Shown here piece by piece: positions 50,401 through 61,556 of a DNA stretch of 64,000 bases (positions are counted from its first letter, which is position 1; each line of letters opens with the position of its first letter). The stretch comes from Brachypodius melanocephalos. Taxonomy: Eukaryota > Chordata > Aves > Passeriformes > Pycnonotidae. The DNA lies in NCBI GenBank assembly GCA_013398615.1, contig VZSR01003803.1, forward strand, positions 5,597,392 to 5,661,391, written 5' to 3'. The notes under the pieces are model-generated. The model did not search any database. It had not been told where the DNA came from and was given only the letters and a program-made list of their open reading frames with translations. A program made the position numbers and the translations under genes.

Positions 50401-52647
50401 AGTCTTTGGGCAGATGCTCAAGTCCACCATCATGAAGTCCCAGCTGAAGGACTGGCTCCTTCAGAGCACTTGGAGTGCTCTGCAGTTCAGTGCTTCAGAA
50501 AGACCCTGCTGCTGATGTCACATCCACTTTTGTGAGAAACATGAGAGCTGAGCCCAGGGCACAGCCAGTGCTCCACATCCACATTCTTGACCCTGACAGT
50601 AGCAGGCAGTGGCATCTTCTGCTGTTTTTTATAGGCTGCCAAAGCCACTGTCAGTGCTTAACAAAGAACAATACCAATGGGGCATATCCAAAGCATTTAC
50701 TTAGCAATATTGAATGGCAAACAGATAGGAGGGAGCACACTAAAAGGATTTATCCCTGAAGATCCTCAAGTAAAGCGCATAAGCTGAGACCTTCCTTCTG
50801 CACTAAATGAATAGTCCAGCATGGCCTTGATCCTTGCATGAGCACACAGAAGAGCATAAATCTGTTCTTCTCTTCATCCTCCCATTACAAGCACCACTTA
50901 AAAGCTTAGGGACATGGGTTATCATAGACCTAGTAGACAGCAGGTAGTGCACTCCTTGGACCTGGAAATTGTTGCAGAGCTTAAAGCAAGCCTGGCTAGA
51001 GCATTGCTGCTGAACCACTCTGCTGTTTGGCTTTGGAGAAGGCAGCTCACTGCCCTGACTTCTCCTCAAGGTCTTGTGGAAAGAGGTCAGCTCACCCAAA
51101 CTCACAAATGCCACAGAATTTCTATTTCCCCAGACTTACACACCCAGACCTCTAAAGAGAAAGCCCTTTGGATACAGAGGGCTCAGCCCTGAGGCAATCT
51201 TTGGGTCTGAAAGCAATGAAGCTTCAAGAAAGGTGATGTGAATCTCTGGAGCAAACTTGGTTAAAGAAATCCACAGATAACTCCAAGGTTTGCATTCAGC
51301 AAGGAGAGCTGAGTAGAAGAGCATTTGGGATGTATGGGAAGGTGATGGCACTCATTCATAACTCAAAGCTAGCCGGCCACAAGCCAGCTCTGGCTCAGGT
51401 GCTCTCTAATTAACTGTGAGTGCATGGCTTCCATATCAGAACTGGATGGGATCCAGATGGCTCAAGGCACAGGTGGGAAGACACAGACACATCCCTGACA
51501 GATGTGCCCTCAAGCCTGATCAATCTTGCATCAAGTTGGAGTCCAGCATTTTCTCCTACACAATTCCCTCTGGGACTCAAGGCTGGTAGCTCACAGGTTT
51601 CACAGCCTGTTTAGAGCCAGCTGTATTGGATGCATAAAGCACTAGTGCAGGAGAGGAGCCATGGTGTTGTAAAACACCAGGAGCCATATTCCCTTTACCT
51701 TAAAAAGACACATTTTCCTTCTGAAACTTGATTTTGGGCCTTGTCATTGCATATGGTCCACAGCAACCCTTTTTGTCTCATTGTCTAGAGCACCACACAT
51801 TGGTGTTTGATGCTCAGTCACTGAGAACACACCTGTGCTGCCTGGGCATTCCTTTACCATAGAAAAACAGATTACCTAATATTGAAAAAAAAAGAAAAAT
51901 AAGAAAAAAAAAAAATGAAGCAGTCATCGTGCAATTCTGCCCCTGAGACTGAGATGGGAGAGAATGAGCTATTCCTGACAAACATCACATAAAGCACCAC
52001 CTGCAGATGGTGGTGACCCTGTGAAGGGTTCAGGGCACCTGCACAATGCACCTGCATGAATTGAACTGAGTTTTGCCTTATCCACACACACACATACCTG
52101 CTGGGCTACGAGGCTGATATCTTAATGGATAGGTCTACCATGGCATGGTGCCAGCACATTAGCAATGTTTGGTTTAATTATCTATGTTGCAGAGAAAAAA
52201 AGATCAAACCTGTACCATAGATTTGCTTCCAGTCAGAAGGTAGACAGAGTGCCATTATCTACAGAAAGTCTATATTATCAACTGCAATATAGGACCTATC
52301 CTCCCTATAGGGCCTAATATACTTGCATTAGTAACTGAGATCTATAGAGAGTAAGTGGAGTCAATATGGCAAGTAGAGTCTATAGTGATAAACAAAAGTA
52401 GTCATTTACTCTGTGCTAAGGTGCTGGTGAGTACTGCTCCCTATGCTCAGCCCATTGCCATCTGAGCTGTGCTGAAGGCATAGGAAGTTAGGTGTGACAA
52501 ATCCACGTCCTGCACTTCACAACAAGGTGCCATGGCCTGTGCACATCCATTTCTTCAGCTGCACCGATATTTTATGCGTGTATACTAGCAGCTGATTTCA
52601 GCAGAAATCAGCAGATTATTATTATTTTTTTAACAGCAGATTTAATA
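44421..52647. other. Non-repetitive sequence, no gene seen
   Basis: This is about 8.2 kb without a recognisable transposon or exon. Frames at 50475-50759, 50803-51114 and 50914-51192 overlap on opposite strands and have no familiar domains. An A-rich tract at 51884-51915 is listed separately. Confidence 0.5.
51884..51915. repeat. A-rich tract
   Basis: Runs of A (9, 5 and 12 long) are broken by single G or T residues. Low complexity only. Confidence 0.85.
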
Positions 52648-53563
52648 CCACAGAATCACAGAATCACAGAATGGTTTGAGTTGGAAGAGGGACATTAAAG
52701 ACAACCTAGTTTCAATCCCTCTGACATGGACAGGGACACCTTCTACTAGAAAACCTTGCTCAAAGCCCCATCCAACATGGCCTTGAACACTTCCAGGAAT
52801 GGGGCACTCACAGATTCTCTGCACAACTTGTGCCAGTGCCTCACCACACTCAGAGTAAAGAATTTCTTCCTAACACCTAACATAAACTTATTCTCTTACC
52901 ATTGAAAGCCACTCCCCCTTGTCCTATCTCAACAGGCCCTTGTGAAAAGTGCCTCTCCAGCTTTCTTGTAGCCCCCTTTAGGTACTGCAAGGTGCTGTAA
53001 GGTCTCCCTGGAGCCTTCTCTTCTCCCAGCTAAACACCTCAACCCTCCCAAGTCCCAGGGTGAGACCAACCAAGACTGTTTTCATAGCAGAGGTGCTCCA
53101 GCTCTCTCATCATATTTGTGGCTTCTTCTGGATTCATTCCAACAAGCCCATGTCCTTCTTATTTTGAGGGCCACAGAGCTGGATGCAGTATTAAAAGCAG
53201 GGTCTCACAAGAACTCTCACAGGAGCACAGCAGAGGGGCAGAATCCCCTCCCTGGCCCTGCTGCCCATCCCGCCTTGGATGCAGCCCAGGACGAGGTTGG
53301 CTTTCTTGGTTTCCAGTGCACATTGTGGGTTGTGCTGAATTTCTTAGCAACCAGCCTTTCCAAGTCTTTCTCTCCAGGTCAGTCTTGATGAATTTTCTGC
53401 CCAGACTGTATTTGTACTTGGGATTGCCCCAATCCATGTGCAGGACTTTGGATTTTACCTTGGTGAATTTAATGAGAATTGTATAGGCCCACCTCTCAAG
53501 CCTATTCAGGTTTCCCTGGATGGCATCCCTTCCCTCCAGCATGTTGACTGCACCACACATGCC
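52648..53563 (-). mobile_element. CR1 LINE, ORF2 end plus 3' UTR, reversed
   Basis: The + strand begins with the reversed CR1 tail (cacagaatcacagaatcaca, 52649-52668; then atggtttgagttggaagagg, 52671-52690), passes ctctgacatggacagggaca (52719-52738), the gtgccagtgcctcaccacac block (52830-52849), the agagctggatgcagtatta block (53176-53194), and ends in the coding part near 53563. It is 5'-truncated within ORF2 and reaches the true 3' end, so it is the longest reversed CR1 here at about 0.9 kb. The tail has an 8-9-base repeated unit, typical of CR1 3' ends. Confidence 0.95.
53159..53560 (-). pseudogene. CR1 ORF2 C-terminal remnant
   Basis: On the minus strand a 133-codon frame begins with EGRDAIQGNLNRLERWAYT (residues about 9-27), then IKFTKVKSKVLHMDWGNPKY, the signature of the CR1 reverse transcriptase C-terminal region (canonically EGRDAIQRDLDRLERWA and KFNKAKCKVLHLGRGNP). 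The final third includes GDSAPLLCSCESSCETL, which departs from the canonical frame, so a frameshift is likely. The catalytic core is missing through 5' truncation. It is a dead fragment, not a host gene. Confidence 0.9.
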
Positions 53564-56555
53564 ACATTAGAAAAATTCCTCTCTGAGGAAAATAAGTGAA
53601 CCTGGGATCACTATTGATTTTTAACAGCCTTTGCTTGTTTGCCTTTTCTTTTACCTGAAATTACACGTGATGGTAATTGTTAACACATGTAGCAATACAC
53701 TCCTGTCACTCTCCCATCACTCCATCTCACAGCCCTGCTGAGGCTTGTTTCCACTTTTTTCATTTTTAATTCACTGAAACCAGGAAATCCCTAAGCCCTC
53801 TACCATGACTGGAAGCAAGTGCCCCAGATCTGACTGACAACCTGGTGAGATTCCTCTGACTGAGAGCAAACCTCCACTTGCAGCATCTGGAGTTGAACCT
53901 GTCACCTTCCTCCAGGCAGGGAATAAAAAAATGCAATTCAATGAATTCTCATCATATTTTTTCCCTCCCGTTTTGAATGCTTCTGTGTGACATTTAAATA
54001 GCTTTTTAAAAAAATATTTCAATTAAATAAAAAAAGGCAAAATTAGATCCCTCCCGTGTTCAATGTTTTTTACTTCACTAGTAGGTTAACAAGACCAGAC
54101 AGGAGAGCTAAGATGTTTTTGTTCCAGGTAGACTTTGGAGTCACATCTATTATAATGAAAAATTACAACTGTAATTAGTGTTTTCCCTTTCCCAATAAAT
54201 ATTCAAATAACCCTAACAGTAAAGTAGTATATGTGTTGAGATTCAGAGCTAGTCAGAGTCCTTTGTGTTTTCACTTTGCTAAGGTCTGGCTTCTCAATTT
54301 GATTACACTGCTGTAAATCATGACCTGGTCAATCATGTCACACAGAAGCAGAGCACTCAAGAAAAATGTTGGAACCTCTACAGGAGCTATATGAGCCTCC
54401 AGTCTCAAAGCTACAAGACCCCATGTGCCCTAAACATCCTGAATTTCACTGGGTGTTACAAATATTTTTATGCTCTCAGAGAGTTTGACTTTTATGGGTG
54501 CATTTTTTGGCTACTGAATAATCCTAGAGTGTTACAGAAGAGTGTAAAGCAGCATGGCAGATTAAGAATTAGCATCCAGTCAGATAGCAGAAGTTGAAAT
54601 ATACAAAAAACCCAAGACACTGTTCCGTCACTGTATGCTAGGGATATATCTCAGGATTAATTTGACACTTTTCAGCTTGTTCTATTTTAATATTCATTCT
54701 TTGGTAACAGAGTTGATTTAGGAAAGAGACATTTAATTACTTAAGAATCCAAAGCTATCTCTCTTTGGCTCAGTGATATCTTCTGCAGCCAGGCCTTACC
54801 TGCCCAATTTATTGTCCATCTGGCAGCAGTCTCAAGGGAAGCACCCCAGTTCTTGGATGGTCTTTGAACAGCAACAGACATGGTGGCAGCACAGCTGAAT
54901 AGCTTCCTCAACCTGTGTCCTATGGCTATCCAGAAACAGCACCATTCTCATACTGTAATTTCAGCTCTTCTGTCTCCCTGAAACTTCAGGTGCCCACTTT
55001 CTTACAAAATATTTAAAATATCTGCAAAGTCAAGAGTAGGAATTAAGTTCAATAGTCATTGAGTACAAAGACTTACTGGGCTTGGGGGCCACCGTAACTA
55101 TCGATCTCTCTAAAAGCACTTCCTATCACACTCTCCAGGACTCTTCTCTGGCTGGTTTTTCACTTAAGAATCTGATTCTCCTGGAGAAAATATCTTGCTG
55201 GCCAGTGTATTGATAATGTGTTGAACTATGCTGAAGAGTAACCACTCTGCATCTTTAGAAATACCCTCATGCATTTCTATGTTGACATTCAAAAGACCTT
55301 ATCTCATGTAGTGGGAAAGTGAAGAAAACGAGCCTTACCTTTAGAGTTTGTCACCCCAAAACAAAACAAGAGACAACTGGATCCAGTTAGGAAAGCACAG
55401 AGAGACCACGAGCTTCTGTTTCTTTTTTTTCAGTTCCTTTTCAACTAGCAAACTGAACAATGAAATAGTTAAATAGTATGGATTAAACATTTATCTTAGC
55501 ATGTTTGCCATTTTACACATAAATTAAATTTTCTTGTTTAATCTCTGCTTTTCTTCTAATTATCTCTCTCCACACACACTGTTGGCTCACAGTTAGCCTA
55601 TCTCTTAAAGCAAGATGATTAAGAAGTGTCTGTTGTTGTTGGGCTTTTTTTTTTTTTTTTTCTTTAATTTCTTTCTCCTGGAGATGATAATACTATTTGT
55701 TTGCTATGCAGAAGTGCTTATAACAATCTATAAAAGGCAAGAAAAGACCAGTAATTTAGGTGTCTTCTACCAGAACAGGCAGGACACAGCTTACACTTTT
55801 GACATCATATTTTCACAGATTTTTTAAAACAAAAATTCCTGTAGTACTTCTGCCTTGACACATATAACTAGCTTTCCAGCTTAAACACTGATCTTTTGTG
55901 TGTATTTGTGGGTAATGCTTTAGAACTAACTGCTAGGATGTTACTACAAAGAAGCCCAAGTTCGTTTCCTATGCATTTTAGAAGTATTGCTAGAAGAATG
56001 GGTAAGAAATGAGAAAAGTCAGGGCAGTTATGTAAGTAACATGATTCTAGAAGCTACATGACTAATAAAAAAGAACCACAAGGGTGAACCCTAAAATTTC
56101 TTCATGTCAGTAGCATAAAATGTAAATACAAAGGAGGAGCAAAGGCTCCAGCCCTAGACTGAACTATAAAAAGCCTTCCTGAAGCACTCCCTTTTATATC
56201 TGGAAGCACATGTACAGGTGTAAATATACATTTAATAGCAATATATGGAAATAGCAGTAGAAAGCATTTGCCTCTCTGCCTTGTACTAGGAAGGATTAGA
56301 TCTACCCAGACATTGCAGATTATGGTTGCGTACAGATTAAGCTCTCCCTTTGCTGTTGGTGTTAAGTTTTATGTGATCATGTCCTTTAGAAAAGAGACAG
56401 CCTTGAAATCCTCAAGTGGACAAGGCTGTAGGTTGACAGACAGACAGCTACATCCACCCATGCATGCTCTCAAAGGCGTAGATGCTTTTCTGCAAGATTG
56501 TGTTCCTCTAAAATATGTGATTAGGGACACTTTCCAAATGTCACTTAAATCCTAA
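53564..56555. other. Non-repetitive sequence, no gene seen
   Basis: No gene, RNA gene or interspersed repeat is recognised. A T17 run lies at 55645-55661. All open frames are below 100 codons and unsupported. Confidence 0.55.
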
Positions 56556-56600
56556 TAGGCTTGGGGCATCAACCACCTCCCTAGGAAGCCTGTTCCAAAA
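56556..56600 (-). mobile_element. Small CR1-like fragment, reversed
   Basis: cttggggcatcaaccacctc followed by cctaggaagcctgttccaaa (near 56560-56600) resembles the reversed CR1 stretch 'ggggcatccaccacctccctgggaagcctgttccag'. Only about 45 bases are recognisable. It is close to a + strand CR1 end. A chance match is unlikely, but the piece is too short to be certain. Confidence 0.55.
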
Positions 56601-56654
56601 TATAATAATAAAACTGTGTTAAATCATTATAATAAGATTTAATTTTTGATCAGC

Positions 56655-56712
56655 CCTGCATTGGTCAGGCTTCTGGGACTAGATGTCCAGTTTAAGTCCC
56701 TTCCAACTGAAA
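56655..56712 (+). mobile_element. CR1 LINE extreme 3' end
   Basis: The bases gggactagatgtccagttta (56676-56695) followed by agtcccttccaactgaaa (56695-56712) match the last part of a CR1 3' UTR ('actagatgaccttttaaggtcccttccaactgaaa'). It runs straight into the TATTC array that follows, as expected of a CR1 tail. Confidence 0.85.
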
Positions 56713-56777
56713 TATTCTATTCTATTCTATTCTATTCTATTCTATTCTATTCTATTCTATTCTATTCTATTCTATTC
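56713..56777. repeat. (TATTC)13 microsatellite at a CR1 tail
   Basis: Sixty-five bases form 13 perfect TATTC units, immediately after the CR1 end. A slightly imperfect continuation (ccattctata) follows. The open frame across it gives a repeating YSILF peptide, which is purely a product of the period. Confidence 0.97.
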
Positions 56778-59700
56778 CCTCCTGTTTCATTCCATTCTAT
56801 ATACTCAGTGAATTTTTCCCTCAGTCTGAATACACAGTAGAAACACCAAGATACACTACAGAAAACTAAACAGGGTATTATCTACTGTCTATATCACTGT
56901 GAAATTTAATCCTGATACGTTTTTTCATTTAAAAATATGGCTTTCAGTTGTCTTTCCTTCATATACATCCCAAACAAGTGCTTCCCACTCTCATTTGTGT
57001 TCCGATCTCACAGCTCATCAGAGCATTTTGCCATCATTTGGCTTAAAGGATCTCCAGCCTTGCCAATTAATTGATGAAGAACCATTATGAGACAAATATA
57101 TCATCTGCATTTTAACTGCATGAATGGAAGGCTATTGAAGTAATCACTGGCAACATCTAAGCCATTAATAAAATATGATCTGGGAATAGGAAATTACAAA
57201 TTTCTGTACCTAGTTCCCAAAATAAATTTGCTCTTGAAGGTAGTTCTAGCACTCATGATGACATAGATGAATGACGCTGATTAAAAAGAAGTGAAGAAAA
57301 GATTATCACTTCAGCATAGAAACCACTGGTGTCATTATCAGTGTCATCCATATAAAAAGTGTTAAATTTTTCAGTGGCTTCATTGCCTTGCTGTGAAATT
57401 GCAGGTGTCACTGTATACTGGCAGTTGAGAACAAGATAAGACAAAAATGGAGCTCACATGAGTTAGACCATAAACAAAAGCCCACAAACCAGAACATATG
57501 ATAGCCCTGTGGCTTTAAAATGGGCTCTTTGTGGGCATCCTCTTGTGAATGAAATATTTTCACTGCTTTTGCTGGTGATGAGATGTTCCTTACAACAGGA
57601 ACAGACATCACTTTGAAGGAGCCAATATCTCATTAATGAGTAAAGATGTGAATTATCAAGTGTGCTTAATGGTGTTATCACAACCCAAAGACATGAATAA
57701 CTTCCTAGAGAGGGAATAAGTAGGACACCAGGCTCAGAAGTATTGTCTCTCTCACTCCACTGCACATTTTCAGGGAAACTGTAGATGTGCCTCTTTCCTT
57801 CTGTCTACTTGTCGTTCCTCTTCCACTCTGTCTGTCTTCTTGTCAATTTAAAATTTAAGCTCATTGCAGAAAGGCTGGCTCTCACTATGTGGTTTGTACA
57901 GTCCCCCGCACAATTGCACCAGTGTAATGCAAATTGTGGTATTAAATATTCATACAAAAGCTTCACAGTGTGGCTGCATGAAATCAGAACAATCAGGGAA
58001 CAGGCACAAGCTGAGCACCTAGGTAAGATGAAGCACAGAGATTTCTATTACAATTGCTGCTTCATTACAGAGACTGTGCTGACATAAGCTGTGTTTTCAT
58101 TGTCGTGAGCCCAATTTCATAACCATGTATTAGAGTTATGAGTTCTCCTAGCAAGCCATAATGTTTTCACTTTTGGCTGTGCAATCACATACTGTTAGCT
58201 TAAGACATTTAAACTTTATAAATGGCTCTGTAATATGTGGTCTTTTCAGCTATAAAATTGTTCCTTAAAAATAATCTGAGCCATTGGTCAATGCAGTCAA
58301 TGTCACCTAACAGCAAATAAATTCTGGCAATGAATTAGAAGTTAACTACATAACTGTGAGCGATTCCTTCAACTAAGAGTTAGACATATATTTTCTTTCT
58401 GCCCAATAAAAACATCACTAAAATACTATGCAATGTTCCTGTTCCTATCTGTTGCTTTGCTTCAAAAATGATAAAGGATGTCTAATAATAAATTATTTCC
58501 AGCAGTTTGCACTGAGAATTTTAGCTGGAATGCCTGGATTGATGCAGCCTGCTTTGGAAAACTGGCCTTACTCTGCAACCCAGATAAGGGGACAGAATAC
58601 CCACACTTGAATGGTTTCGTAACACAGAAATACACTGAGTAAAATCAAATCCACACTCAATAAAAAGCACTTTTTTGGTCCTTTATTGAATGACTGAGCC
58701 TGTCTCCAGCTATGCTATCTGTCTGTTTAGGTTGTAAGCTGTTCAAGGCAGCTTTTATCTTGTGTTCATCCTGAAGCATGCTTTTCCTGTAAATCATAGC
58801 TGGAGAAACTCATTCTAACTCAATACTTCCTTAATTAAATTGTTTACATTTAGAAGAGGAAAACAAGGCTCTATGTCCATCAGAATGAATTTATATGCTG
58901 TATAGTCTATATAAATATATTTTTATCACAGTGGACATGAATTGAAATCTCAGAGATATCACTTAGGGTTAATATTTAGCCCTTTAAAGCTTTAGACTGC
59001 AGCTCTCCAGCATGCTCTCTAAAGGCAGATTTGGGGCAGTATTTCAGAAATGACCAACAATTCTTACACCTGAAAGGCAAGTGGGCAGCAGACTTAATCA
59101 AATAATTCAGCATTTAGAAATTGTCATCACTTTAAGAGATCACAGCAAGCTGTTACACTTTTATGATTCTTACCTTCTCCTGGATCTTGATGGGAAAAGA
59201 GGTCCACATGTGGCACACTGCCTGTAGAGCCTCGTGGGTGCCACTGTGAGATGGCAAACAAAGCACAGCAGGGCCAGCAGCAGCATTATGTTGTCACCAG
59301 TATCAGACCAGGAAGGGATAAAACCCACCCAAATCCCCTCTTCCATCTCAGAATTATGCACTGAATTTTAGAGCGTTCAGAAACCCTCTCCACTGTCGAC
59401 ATGAAAATCAAGTGGCACTCAGAAGCATCCTCACAAGTCACCTTTGTGAGAGCTCGTGAGATCTTCATCTCTCCCACTCCAGTCCAGAGGAACTGAAAAA
59501 GGTGCTGGTCTGAATTTGCATGCTGTGGCTTCCCCAGAGCTGCCTGGCCTGACCTTTCACCAAAGCTCTATGGTATCCAAATCTTCACCAGCGGTTTCAC
59601 ACCAAAATTCAAATTACATCCAAATATATTTCTCTCCAAGCTGTAAATGCACAGATACATCTTCATGAGAGAGCTCCTTGCCAGTGATCAGATAGAAGAG

Positions 59701-61523
59701 ATCATTCATTACTTCCACATCCAAAAAAAAGAGGGAAGGGCTAAGCAGGTAAAGGATGTTTTCATGGGAGACCTTCATAGACAAAATGTCACAGTGCCAG
59801 AGAGTAGAGAAAGCAGAAGTTGGATGTGGTTGCAAGCATATTCCAGTTTAGATGCTGGGCTACATATTGGCACAATACTGTGTAGTATGTTTCATTTCCA
59901 TGCTACCTACAGAAAGAAAATCTGGGCATATGGTTTGGCCAGGAAAGCCCTGAACTGGATCCAGAGAAGTCAACAAATCTTGACAGCGAGAGAGATCTGA
60001 GCTGGCTGATATCCTGATGCCATGGGCTTGGACAAAATACTGGCAGCATACAGAGCTAGGATATTTCTGCATTGATGTCTTCAGGACTTTAAACTGACTG
60101 AAGGGGAAAAAAAATGAAAAAAAAAAAAGGCATTTTTTAATTTTAAATTTATTTTACTGTTAGCAACTGTTGTTGCAGCTACTGACTTGTGATTCAACAG
60201 TGACATGGACATATTTTGTTAATAGGGAAGGTTGTTCTTCTTCCCCTGAGAACTTCATGTTCTGACTGAGTTCATTCATGAACTATGGAAACATCATTAA
60301 CATTCACTCTGAGCAAAAGAACAGCTTTTACTGCATCCAGAAGCATTGGATGTCTCACTTGATCCCATTTCTGTCCATCACATTGAGCACTCATTCCCCT
60401 CCATCGTTTACTCCCAGTAAACAGGGAGCGTGTTCTGGGATGTACAACAACGTATCTTGGGAAAACAAACAGATTTTAGCTGCAAGAGAAATACAACACA
60501 AATGCTTTGAGTGATGAAACGGAGACAAGACATTTTCAATGTGCTCCAGAGGTGTTCCTGCAGCACTGTCACTGACCTATTAGGACTTGAGCAGTGTTAA
60601 ACCACGTGGAGAAGTGTCTGTGCCATGGCTCATCCTTGTAAACCCCAGGGTCTGCATTTTCACCAGCACTTGGAACTCTTCCTTTGGATTCAAGTGTGAA
60701 TCACTGAATTGAAACACTGAAGGAAAGAAAAAACCAAAAAACAGCAGCAACAATAACAACATAAACCAACAAACCACAACATCCTAAGGTTTTCAAGCTA
60801 TTTTTTCCCCAGATTAACCTGTGCTTCAAAGCAATTCTTGAGGACTGCTGCTACATTTATATTTTTATATGTCCTGTACAAGAAATATTTCTTTCCATTG
60901 CATTTGTACAATAAACGTTCATTGAACACACACCAGGGGCAATTAGACATTATTACAACTATCACATTTATTAACAGTTACTGCCACCAGTGCATTCCCC
61001 TACCTGTCACAAGCTTCTTTGACTGAGTTGGCAGTCAAAGAAGAATAGCAAATTTAAGGGAAGATTTCTTCAGAGTCAGAGCCATAAGGATTATTTCCTC
61101 TCTTTCTTCCCTCTATTTCCAAGTCTCGCAATTTGCATATTTATGACATTCAGTCAAAACCAGCTCTCTGGATTTCCAGGTTTTTATTTCTTGTTCTGAT
61201 GAAGTGAATACATTTTCATTTCGTCCATCTTTGCTCTGAAAACTGTGTTAGTTAACCATCTTTAAGATATTTCCAGCTTTATTGCAGTCTTAAATGAACC
61301 GTGTCTGTAGACAGGAACTATGTACAGTGAAGAGCAACCTACAAGGTGTTCAGATACATCAATATCACTGTTTCTGACTATGGTATTACCCAAGTGTTTC
61401 TAGACTGTCTAATCTCATTCTATCTATCCATAGTAACTATGAAAAAAATTACCAAACCAGACACATACAAAAGAAAACCCTACAAATAGCACTCAGATAA
61501 GTCATGATGGGCCACATCTTAAA

Positions 61524-61556
<33 letters not shown>

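Noticed and set aside
53116..53486. Two + strand frames of 90 and 122 codons
   Set aside because: They are antisense readings of the CR1 copy at 52648-53563.
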